From assembly GCA_965363725.1 (NCBI GenBank), contig CBDTUS010000035.1, positions 1-24,689 of the forward strand: a DNA stretch of 24,689 nt, written 5' to 3'. Source of the stretch: JAGLCY01 sp965363725. GTDB taxonomy: Bacteria > Krumholzibacteriota > Krumholzibacteriia > LZORAL124-64-63. Numbering within the stretch: the stretch's first letter is position 1; the number at the start of each line of letters is the position of its first letter. The notes under the pieces were generated by a model. That model was not told where the DNA came from. It saw only the letters and a program-made list of their open reading frames with translations, and did no database searches. The translations under genes were made by a program, and so were the position numbers. This document shows, one piece after another, positions 16,060 to 22,652 of this stretch.

Positions 16060-16632
16060 ATGGAACGCACCATCGTTCTGAAGGACGGCAGGACCGTCCA
16101 TATCCGGCCCCTTATGCCGGCGGACGCCGACGCCTCCCTCGCCTTCTTCAACGGGCTGGACCCGAAGGAGCGCCGCTATCTGCGTCGCGACGTGACCGAC
16201 CCTGAGGTGATTCGGACGCGCATTCGCGAAAACGATTCCTGCGAGGTGGAGCGGCTGGTGGCGGTGAATGACGAGGTGATCGTCGCCGACGGATCGTTCG
16301 AACACGAGCGGTACGGATGGGGAGAAAAGATCGCGCAGATCCGCCTGATTGTGGCGCCTGATTTCCGCCGCTCCGGACTGGGAACCGTGCTGGCTCGCCT
16401 GCTCTACGTCATCGCCAACAACCACGATGTGGCCCGGATCAACGTGCGTATGCTGCGCCCGCAGGCGGCGGCGCGGGACATCTTCCGCCGCTTGGGATTC
16501 CGCGAGGAATACGTCCTGCCCGACCACGTCCGCGACCTCGACGGCAATTTGCAGGATCTCATCCTGATGCGCTGCGACCTGTCGATGCTCTGCGACGGAA
16601 ACCTCGAGACCAACGCCAACCGGGAGCCGTAG
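16060..16632 (+). CDS. GNAT family N-acetyltransferase
   Basis: A 190-residue Gcn5-related acetyltransferase. The acetyl-CoA binding motif is IRLIVAPDFRRSGLGTVLA (R-x-x-G-x-G form), followed by the helix and the RDIFRRLGFREEYVLPDHV segment with the usual phenylalanine of the GNAT C-terminal half. The start is ATG 16060 with GGAAAGG 5 nt upstream. Only 29 nt separate it from the protease gene and the only terminator seen comes after it, so it is probably co-transcribed with the hydrogenase operon. Its substrate is unknown; protein acetylation of metabolic enzymes is one possibility by analogy, but nothing in the sequence decides it. Confidence 0.85.
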   Translation: MERTIVLKDGRTVHIRPLMPADADASLAFFNGLDPKERRYLRRDVTDPEVIRTRIRENDSCEVERLVAVNDEVIVADGSFEHERYGWGEKIAQIRLIVAPDFRRSGLGTVLARLLYVIANNHDVARINVRMLRPQAAARDIFRRLGFREEYVLPDHVRDLDGNLQDLILMRCDLSMLCDGNLETNANREP

Positions 16633-16731
16633 TGTTGCGATGAGGCGCTTTGATATGAACCCGACTGGCTGGGGCGTTCGGGAACATGAACTTGTATAAC
16701 TAATTGACATTAAATTAAATACAACAAACTG

Positions 16732-16750
16732 ACCCGCCGGCGGGTTTTTT
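16732..16750 (+). terminator. Rho-independent terminator of the hydrogenase operon
   Basis: ACCCGCC/GGCGGGT forms a perfect GC-rich palindrome (16732-16745) immediately followed by a T-run to 16750, 100 nt after the GNAT stop. This is a textbook intrinsic terminator on the plus strand and marks the end of the operon starting at 7890. Confidence 0.88.
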
Positions 16751-16754
16751 CCGG

Positions 16755-16785
16755 CCGAGGGGCTTTTGGGTCCCGAGGGGCTTTT
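16755..16785. repeat. Tandem 13-nt direct repeat beside the terminator
   Basis: CCGAGGGGCTTTT occurs at 16755-16767 and again at 16773-16785, 18 nt apart, directly after the operon terminator. No function is evident; it may be a local duplication. Confidence 0.6.
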
Positions 16786-16861
16786 CCGCTGGGAATGGAA
16801 CTCGGACACAAATACAGTGGAACAATCTAACCCTTGGGCAGGAAGACCAGGACCAATCTTC

Positions 16862-17332
16862 CTATTTGGGATCTTCTTCGCCCATCCATTCCCCCAGCTG
16901 GAACCGGTGTTTGACAGGGTGCATGACCGCGTGTTCCAGCATGGCGTCGATACAATAGGGGATTCCCCAGGGAGCCGGATAGATTTCCTTGAAGAATCGT
17001 TCCTCCGGAATGTCGCGCAAAGGGGACTCCCAGCCCTGAAGGACATGATCGGCATAACCAGCGGCCTCGGCAGCCAGATCGTGGATTTCGGGCACGGGCC
17101 GGAGGGCGGGATCCGGCAAGCCGAACTGTTCACAAATCCAGGTCAGGTATTTGCCGGACCAGCGAAGGACGTGGCCCAGGATCGCGTCGAGAGAGGCGTA
17201 GTCCGGATCATCCACCACGGGAAGGACCACGCCTGACGATTTCGCCTTTTTCCAGGTTTCCAGGAACAGGCGGATTTGTTGCTCGTGGAGCAGGACCGCG
17301 GACCGGGCGCCACGGTAGCGGTAATCAGGCAT
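16862..17332 (-). CDS. DinB-like family protein
   Basis: A 156-residue helical protein with the look of the DinB/YfiT-like metalloenzyme superfamily: an early helix with HEQQIRLFLETW, a middle helix LDAILGHVLRWSGKYLTWI with a His, and a final helix LEHAVMHPVKHRFQLGEWM with three His. Such His residues on three helices bind a metal in this superfamily. The start ATG 17332 has AGAGGGG just upstream. Members include thiol-dependent transferases and many proteins of unknown role, so no substrate can be given. It stands alone between the hydrogenase terminator and the terminator of the sigma-factor unit. Confidence 0.75.
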   Translation of the reverse strand: MPDYRYRGARSAVLLHEQQIRLFLETWKKAKSSGVVLPVVDDPDYASLDAILGHVLRWSGKYLTWICEQFGLPDPALRPVPEIHDLAAEAAGYADHVLQGWESPLRDIPEERFFKEIYPAPWGIPYCIDAMLEHAVMHPVKHRFQLGEWMGEEDPK

Positions 17333-17434
17333 GATTCCCCTCTTTGCCGATGTTTTTTTTGTGCCTTCGAAATTGTGTCTGGAGTCGGACCGGTCAGAAA
17401 TTGGCTTAAATTGTCACGCCGGCATGATGATAAG

Positions 17435-17460
17435 AAAAAACAGGGGCCCCCGGGGGCCCC
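17435..17460 (-). terminator. Rho-independent terminator of the ECF sigma / anti-sigma unit
   Basis: A perfect 18-nt palindrome of G4C5/G5C4 at 17443-17460 is followed, on the minus strand, by a run of six T (17440-17435). It lies 22 nt after the stop of the exported protein gene at 17483 and would end that transcript. Confidence 0.85.
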
Positions 17461-17482
17461 TTATTCCCACCGGGATCGGGCC

Positions 17483-18247
17483 TCAACGCATCGTGAAGAC
17501 CACCATCAGCGGATCCTCGGTCCCTGCCGGATAATATCGCTGGGACAGAAGGATCGTCCGCCCGTCCATCTCCACTCCTCGGGATCCAGGATAAGTTTCC
17601 TTGATCTCGGCTCCGTTGGGCAGTTCGATCTTGCGAGTCAGGTAGCGATCCTCGTTGAACCCGACATTGAAGGTGTACGACCAGGAATCGCCCTCCTGTT
17701 TGACCGCCCCCTTGCGGATCGTCTTCAGGGTCAGGCCCAGGGATTCGCGCGGCGCCACCGGAACCACGAAGTTGACCTTCACCTTGAAGGTGCCGTCGCC
17801 CTGCGGAACGATCATCATCGGCAGCTTGTGATTGAAGCTGTCGTAGACCTCCATGGAACGGATCTGCTCCTCCTCCCAGGCGGCCGCCCCCCAGTCGGTG
17901 CCCGTCAGGATGAGCACGCCGTCGTTGGTGATCTGGTTGTACGACCAGACCTCCACGTCGCCGCTGGGCAGGATCTTTTCGTAGAAGCTGGAAAAGATCA
18001 GGCGGCTGTCGCCCCCCACCGACTTGGGGATGTCGTCCTTCCCGTCGACGGTGAGAATCTGGTTGCCGGGGAATTCGTGATAGACGTTTTCGCCCTGCAG
18101 AAGGAATCGCGAATCGCTGATCTGGCGCAGGAACCCCGTCAGGGGTTGATCGTGACCCTTGAGCAGGACCTCGACGGGGCCGGCGGCGCTGGCCGCCCCC
18201 GCGGCCAGCATCAATACCAGGCCGATGATCGAGATACGATGGAACAT
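17483..18247 (-). CDS. Exported protein of unknown function in an ECF sigma operon
   Basis: A 254-residue protein with a clear Sec signal peptide (MFHRISIIGLVLMLAAGAASA, cleavage after residue 21). ATG 18247 is chosen because AGGAGG lies 7 nt upstream and the signal peptide begins there. The mature part looks beta-rich, starting PVEVLLKGHDQPLTGFLRQI and ending in LLSQRYYPAGTEDPLMVVFTMR. It has no cysteines or catalytic motif that I recognise. It lies 11 nt after the anti-sigma gene, in the same transcript, so it may be an envelope component or sensor linked to that regulatory pair. I do not recognise the family. Confidence 0.8.
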   Translation of the reverse strand: MFHRISIIGLVLMLAAGAASAAGPVEVLLKGHDQPLTGFLRQISDSRFLLQGENVYHEFPGNQILTVDGKDDIPKSVGGDSRLIFSSFYEKILPSGDVEVWSYNQITNDGVLILTGTDWGAAAWEEEQIRSMEVYDSFNHKLPMMIVPQGDGTFKVKVNFVVPVAPRESLGLTLKTIRKGAVKQEGDSWSYTFNVGFNEDRYLTRKIELPNGAEIKETYPGSRGVEMDGRTILLSQRYYPAGTEDPLMVVFTMR

Positions 18248-18258
18248 GACGTCGCCTC

Positions 18259-18729
18259 CTATATGAGACGCCCGGACAGCGTGAGCCGGGCGGTCGGTAC
18301 GGTTTCGCCGGGTGACCAGGCTTCGGCTTCGCCGACCTGGACGATGGGACCGGAATTGTTGAATGCCTTTTCCTGCGAACGGAAAAATGGCAGGTAGTTG
18401 AGGGCCAGGATCATCACCGCGGCCAGGGCGGCGGCCTGGAGCATCCCCTTGGGCTGTTTCAGGTCCCGCTTGATGGCCCACCAGGCGATGCGCCACTGGT
18501 TGCGGCCGCTGAGGTGATCGAGATCGCCCAGGATGTCCTCGCGCAAACCCGCAGGCAGCTTGTGATCCAGATGGGCCCGGATCGAGTCGTCCCAGAAGCC
18601 GTCGTTCTCGACCAGGGCGGCGCATTCGGCGCACTCAGCCAGGTGAAGGCCGACCTCTTTGCGTGTGGCGCCGTCGACTTGGCCGTCAAGGAACGACCTC
18701 ATGACTTCGCGGAATTCAGGGCAGTGCAT
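18259..18729 (-). CDS. Zinc-finger (zf-HC2) transmembrane anti-sigma factor
   Basis: A 156-residue protein beginning with an anti-sigma zinc-finger: MHCPEFREVMRSFLDGQVD, then HLAECAECAALV with the H-x3-C-x2-C signature. One hydrophobic helix follows (GMLQAAALAAVMILALNYLPFF, about residues 94-115) and a short extracytoplasmic tail of about 40 residues. The layout is that of membrane anti-sigma factors that hold an ECF sigma factor until an envelope signal arrives. Its start overlaps the sigma-factor gene by 14 nt, the usual coupling of such pairs. Confidence 0.88.
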   Translation of the reverse strand: MHCPEFREVMRSFLDGQVDGATRKEVGLHLAECAECAALVENDGFWDDSIRAHLDHKLPAGLREDILGDLDHLSGRNQWRIAWWAIKRDLKQPKGMLQAAALAAVMILALNYLPFFRSQEKAFNNSGPIVQVGEAEAWSPGETVPTARLTLSGRLI

Positions 18730-19264
18730 GGCCCATCCTTTCCAGTTCTGCGCGCAGCGCGCGGGAGGCCTGGTGCTTGCGGGAGGCGACTGTTCCGGCG
18801 GGAACGTCCAGGGCCTCGGCGATCTGGTCGTACTTCAGGCCTTCGACTTCCGAGAGCAGGAACACCGACCGCTGTTCCTCCGGCAGGGTGGCCAGAGCAG
18901 CCTCCAGGGCCTGGCGCAACTCGTGCCGCTCGGCTTCTCCCTGCGGTGATTCGGCCGAAGTGTTGGCGTGCCAGGTGCCGCCGGCGGCGTCCCGCTCGGC
19001 ATTGGCGTTTTGACGTTTACGATTTTCACTTTGCTGCCGGCGCCAGGCCGACAGCGCGGTGTTACGCGCCGTGGTGAACACGTAGGCTTCGGAAGGGGAT
19101 TCGCCCGCGTCGAGGCGGCCGCGCAGCCCGATGAAAGTCTCATGAGCCAGTTCCCGGGCCGCTTCTTCATCGCGGGTGAGGTTGCGCAGGTACCGATAGA
19201 CCCTTTCCAGGTACTGGTCGACCAGGTGTCGAAAGGCCAGGTCCGTGGAAGTGATTGGGGTCAT
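18716..19264 (-). CDS. ECF-type RNA polymerase sigma factor
   Basis: A sigma-70 family ECF factor of 182 residues (184 if translation starts at the ATG at 19270). Region 2 is seen in FRHLVDQYLERVYRYLRNLTRDEEAARELAHETFIGL and the following AYVFTTARNTALSAWRR. Region 4 is seen in ALATLPEEQRSVFLLSEVEGLKYDQIAEAL and the DNA-binding helix VPAGTVASRKHQASRALR. The start at 19264 is preferred because GGAG lies 6 nt upstream of it, while it would abut the ATG at 19270. It is followed by its anti-sigma factor and an exported protein, and is divergent from the putative selenoprotein gene, whose promoter region it shares. Confidence 0.93.
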   Translation of the reverse strand: MTPITSTDLAFRHLVDQYLERVYRYLRNLTRDEEAARELAHETFIGLRGRLDAGESPSEAYVFTTARNTALSAWRRQQSENRKRQNANAERDAAGGTWHANTSAESPQGEAERHELRQALEAALATLPEEQRSVFLLSEVEGLKYDQIAEALDVPAGTVASRKHQASRALRAELERMGHALP

Positions 19265-19386
19265 CGTCATCTCCGTCGTGTCCTTCCGTGCCGGCGGTGT
19301 TTATCCGGCGGTCAATCAGGTAGACGCACGGGGCACGGAATTCTTCAAATTTATTTTCGCCAATATTCTACTTCATTTCTCCACCT

Positions 19387-19415
19387 CTGGCAGATCCCGT
19401 CAACCTTCCTATACT
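19387..19415 (+). promoter_or_regulatory. Candidate promoter of the selenoprotein/thioredoxin-like operon
   Basis: CTGGCA (19387-19392) and TATACT (19410-19415, 5 of 6 matches to TATAAT) are 17 nt apart in the 190-nt gap divergent from the sigma factor. Transcription from about 19422 would give a leader that includes the GGGGGAA ribosome site before ATG 19455, but would cut into the site for the ATG at 19434. This favours the downstream start. Confidence 0.4.
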
Positions 19416-19454
19416 CGGGGAAAGGCGTTCTTCATGATCCATCGGGGGAAATCT

Positions 19455-21488
19455 ATGTTCCGTTCCTTCATTTTCCTGGCTCTTCTCTTCTCGGGGACGG
19501 CGAATGCCCAGTTCCCACTCGACCAGAATGACCTGCTCGAAGACGCCGGATGGTACTCCCCGCCCTGGTTCTCCGAGCTGCAGGATGTGGAGCTCGTCGG
19601 AGACAAGGCCTACGTCTTCGGGGTGGGCGGCTTGGCGATATTCGACATCGGCGACCCGGACCAGCCCCTGGAACTGGGCCGGTACGAACCCGCAGGGCAT
19701 CCCTACAATCGATACTACCGTGGAGCGGTGAACGGGAATCTGGCCTGCGGCGGCGCCCGCGAGGACAGGCTGGCGATTCTCGACGTGGGCGATCCGACCG
19801 ATCCCCGGTTGTTGGCTCTGCATGGCGAAGCCGGACATTCCTATGAAGGCGCGGCCATGGCCGAGAACATCATCTACGCCTGTCGGCATGATCAGGGGCT
19901 GGAGGTCGTCAATATCGCCTTTCCCCTGCTGCCGGTGACCGCAGCGGCCGTCACCAGCCTGGTCAATGCGTGGGACGTGGTTCTGTCGGGCTCGTACGCG
20001 TATGTGGCCGATGGCGCGGGCGGCCTGGCGGTAGTTGATATCGCCGATCCCTGGCAGCCGGTCCATCTGACCAGCGTTCCGACCAGCGGCTCGGCGGTGG
20101 ATGTCGCCGTCAGCGGCACGATTGCCGTGGTTTGCACCGGCAGCGCGGGTATCGATATTTTCGACCTGGCCGATCCTGCCGCCCCGGTCCTGCTCGGGAC
20201 CGCCAACACCTCGGGGCTGGCCATCACCGCGGCCATCGCCGGCAACCTGGTCTACGTAGCGGACTGGGACGATGTGGAAACCTTCGACATCACCCTCCCG
20301 TCCACGCCCGTTCGCATCGGCGGCGAAGACACGCCCGTCCGCGCCATGGGGCTGGACGCCCGGTCCGACCTGGTGGTGGTGGCCGACTGGTCGCGGCTGC
20401 GCCTGTACCGCCCGGGCCTCGGCACGCGCGGCGACATCCAGGTCAGCGTGGAATCCATCAACTTCGGCAACGTTCCGGTCGGCACCGTGGTCGACACCTC
20501 ATTCACCATCGGCAATACCGGCGCCGGAACGCTGGGGGTGCACGGCGTCGAGGATTTCGGCACCAATTTCACGGTTCTGGATGCGGGACCGTTTTTCATC
20601 CCGGCGGGCGGCACCCAGGAGATCGGCCTGCAGTTTGTCCACGCCGCGCCGGGCTATGACGCCACCTTCATCCGGATCGACTCCGACGATACGGACGAGG
20701 CCACCATCTCCTTTCCGGTTCAGGCCGAGGACAGCCCGCTCCTGCTGGCGGTCGGTGATGTCGCTCCCAATTTTTCCCACCTCGACACCGAAGGCGTCTG
20801 GCAATCCCTGAGAGACTACCGTGGACGGGTGGTGGTCATGGCATTTTTTGCCAACTGGTGACCGGTTTGCGGTCCGGAGTTTTCGGACCTCGAAGCGGCT
20901 GTTCGGCAACAATACGACCCGGCCGAGGTGATGGTGCTGGGGCTCTACGACCAGGGAAGCTCGGACCCGGACCTGCAGGTGTTCCTGGACGCGTTCCAGG
21001 TAAGTTTTCCCATCTTGCTGGAAACGCAATCCTCCTACAACATGTACCGGCAGAGCGGCGCGACCTCGCCCTTTCCGCTGGACTACGTGATCGACCAGGC
21101 TGGGCGCGTGGCCTATTTCAACACCGAGTACGATCCTGAGGAGATGACCAGCATCATCGACCAGCTGCTGGCCGACCCCGCCCCGGTGGACGACCTGCCG
21201 GACCCGCCGTTGAGTCTTCGTCTGGAAGCCCGGCCCAATCCCTTCAATCCGCGCACCGAGATCCATTTTGAACTGCCGCGCGGAGGCACCGTCCACCTGG
21301 ACATCCACGACGCCCGGGGAAACCTGGTGCGCCGCCTGATCGCCGGCCGGCCGTTCGATGCCGGCCAAGGCGTGATAGCCTGGGACGGGACCGACGACCA
21401 CGGGCGCGATCTGCCCTCCGGGCTCTATCTGGCAAGGATCCGGGCGGGCCAATTTTCCGAAATCGGCAAGCTGACCCTTTTGCGGTGA
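19455..21488 (+). CDS. Exported selenoprotein candidate: LVIVD propeller, ASH/Ig-like, UxxC redoxin and FlgD-like domains
   Basis: Read through an in-frame TGA at 20859-20861 this gene gives 677 residues with selenocysteine at 469. Signal peptide: MFRSFIFLALLFSGTANA, cut before QF. Residues about 45-315 contain LVIVD-type repeats such as GLAVVDIADPWQPVHL and GIDIFDLADPAAPVLL. About 326-425 is an ASH/choice-of-anchor-like domain (INFGNVPVGTVVDTSFTIGN). About 430-575 is an AhpC/TSA-TlpA redoxin: VGDVAPNFSHLD, then VVVMAFFANW-U-PVCGPEF, later SPFPLDYVIDQAGRVAYF. The last 90 residues are a FlgD-like domain from ARPNPFNPRTEIHFELP to SGLYLARI. TGA occupies the place of the first Cys of CxxC, and the next gene has Cys there. 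A SECIS-like hairpin follows. ATG 19455 is preferred over ATG 19434. If Sec is not inserted, the product stops at residue 468; nonsense mutation or sequencing error are the alternatives. Confidence 0.82.
20859..20861 (+). other. In-frame UGA, proposed selenocysteine codon
   Basis: TGA lies between TGG (Trp) and CCG-GTT-TGC (Pro-Val-Cys), so the active site reads W-U-P-V-C instead of the W-C-x-x-C of thioredoxin-fold proteins. The frame stays open to 21488 with conserved-looking redoxin and FlgD-like sequence. Many neighbouring genes end in TGA, so a genome-wide reassignment of TGA is unlikely. Confidence 0.8.
20862..20894 (+). promoter_or_regulatory. Bacterial SECIS-like stem-loop after the UGA codon
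   Basis: GGTCCG (20871-20876) pairs fully with CGGACC (20884-20889), leaving the 7-nt loop GAGTTTT. Beyond one C/T mismatch the stem extends by four more pairs (20866-20869 with 20891-20894, one G-U). The apical loop begins 15 nt after the UGA and starts with G, and holds a GU step as in the E. coli fdhF element. Bacterial SECIS elements lie inside the coding region directly 3' of UGA and bind SelB; size, distance and loop all fit. Confidence 0.72.
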
Positions 21489-21496
21489 GGTGAGAC

Positions 21497-22036
21497 ATGA
21501 ATGGTGCCTGGAGATTGTTCCTGATCCTGTGGATCCTGCCGGTCGTAGCCGGAGCCTACGAAGTGGGCGACGTCCCCGATGATTTCACCTTGCCGGATCT
21601 GCTCGGCGTCGACGCCTCGCTTTACGACCACCTGGGTGACATCATCGTGCTCAATTTTTTCACCACCTGGTGTCCCGGCTGCAACGAAGAGGCAGGCCAT
21701 CTGGAAAACGACATCTGGCAGGTCTACCAAAACGACAACTTGACGGTGATCGCGGTGGACATCATGGAGCTGGCACCGCTGGTCCAGGGCTGGGCCGCGG
21801 CCCAGGGCGTGACCTACCCCATCTGGATGGCGCCCGACTGGACCCTGTTCGGGCTTTTCCCCGGCGCGGGCGCTCTGCCCTACAACGCCGTGCTCGACCG
21901 GAATCTGGAGATCCGCTATGGCTCGATGGGATTCGATCTGATCGCGATCACCGACATGATCGAGGTGGTGCTCGCCGAGGACCAGGTGCCGGTCGCGGCG
22001 GCGAGCTGGGGCGGGATCAAGGCCCTGTACCGCTAG
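21497..22036 (+). CDS. Exported TlpA-like thioredoxin-fold protein (CxxC)
   Basis: A 179-residue exported redoxin: signal peptide MNGAWRLFLILWILPVVAGA, then YEVGDVPDDFTLPDLLG, IIVLNFFTTWCPGCNEEAGHLE with the active C-P-G-C near residues 57-60, and a thioredoxin-fold remainder including GALPYNAVLDRNLEIRY with the cis-Pro-like LPYNAVL. It ends SWGGIKALYR. Such proteins reduce or shuffle disulfides outside the cytoplasm. GAGGTGA precedes ATG 21497, overlapping the stop of the putative selenoprotein 8 nt away, so both are one operon. It aligns by motif with the redoxin domain of that gene but keeps cysteine at the position where the latter has TGA. Confidence 0.9.
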   Translation: MNGAWRLFLILWILPVVAGAYEVGDVPDDFTLPDLLGVDASLYDHLGDIIVLNFFTTWCPGCNEEAGHLENDIWQVYQNDNLTVIAVDIMELAPLVQGWAAAQGVTYPIWMAPDWTLFGLFPGAGALPYNAVLDRNLEIRYGSMGFDLIAITDMIEVVLAEDQVPVAAASWGGIKALYR

Positions 22037-22071
22037 TCCGAGTCTCCGCCCAGGCGCCACGAAGGGCCCAT

Positions 22072-22644
22072 CTACATTCCCGGTTTTGTTCCCGACAACA
22101 ACATCTGGATCGCCTTGTCGGCCCGACGCACGCGCGTTTCGGGTTTCTTGGCCTCGGCGATCCAGGCCACAAAATATTTGCGTTGCGCGGGCGCCAGGCA
22201 GCGGAATTCGGCCCCGGCTTTTTTGTCGGCCGCCAGCGCCTTTTTCAGCTCCATCGGCACCGGCCGGTCCACCCGGTCTGCCAACGCTTTTTCCCAGGCG
22301 CCGTTTTGACGTGCCTCCTCGACTTTTTCCATCCCGGCCGGGGTCATGGCCCCCGACGCCATGAGCCTTTCGGCCCGGCGGCGATTATGCCCCGACCAGT
22401 TGCTGCGGACCCGGCGCGGCACGAATTTCTGGGCATACCGCTGGCTGTCCAGGCGGCGAACGGTGCTGTCGATCCAGCCGAAACAGATCGCCTCCTCGAC
22501 AGCGTCCCCATAGGCGACGCGGGGAGTTCCGGTGTGCTTCTTGAAGTAGATCAGCCACACGCCCGCGGTGTCGGCGTGGTGTGCGGCCAACCAATCCCGC
22601 CAATCATTGCGCTCGGAGAAATATACTTCCGGCAGCTCTGACAT
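22072..22644 (-). CDS. YdeI/OmpD-associated (OmdA) family protein
   Basis: A 190-residue protein of the YdeI/OmpD-associated family. Recognisable parts are LPEVYFSERNDWRDWLAAHH, GVWLIYFKKHTG, the conserved DAVEEAICFGWIDSTVRRLD block, KFVPRRVRSNWSGHNRRRAERL, and a C-terminal YdeI half with LKKALAADKKAGAEFRCLAPAQRKYFVAWIAEAKKPETRVRRADKAIQML. Members are cytoplasmic with roles described as bacteriocin protection or simply unknown. It lies 8 nt after the stop of the upstream carboxypeptidase-regulatory protein gene on the same strand, so it may be the end of that transcript. It is convergent with the thioredoxin-like gene, and no clear terminator is visible in the 35-nt gap. Confidence 0.85.
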   Translation of the reverse strand: MSELPEVYFSERNDWRDWLAAHHADTAGVWLIYFKKHTGTPRVAYGDAVEEAICFGWIDSTVRRLDSQRYAQKFVPRRVRSNWSGHNRRRAERLMASGAMTPAGMEKVEEARQNGAWEKALADRVDRPVPMELKKALAADKKAGAEFRCLAPAQRKYFVAWIAEAKKPETRVRRADKAIQMLLSGTKPGM

Positions 22645-22652
22645 GATTCGCC

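Noticed and set aside
16704..16732. TTGACA hexamer as a promoter
   Set aside because: The -35 match is perfect, but no acceptable -10 follows at 16-18 nt, and it runs straight into the operon terminator with no plus-strand gene downstream.
19455..20861. Reassigned genetic code with TGA as a sense codon
   Set aside because: Many clear genes here end at TGA at sensible places (7397, 9761, 10882, 13076, 16030, 21488), so TGA works as a stop in general.
20862..21488. A separate gene after the TGA, for example starting at ATG 20928
   Set aside because: Such a protein would begin inside the redoxin fold after its active site, and no convincing ribosome site or signal peptide precedes it. Continuous translation through TGA explains the domain boundaries.
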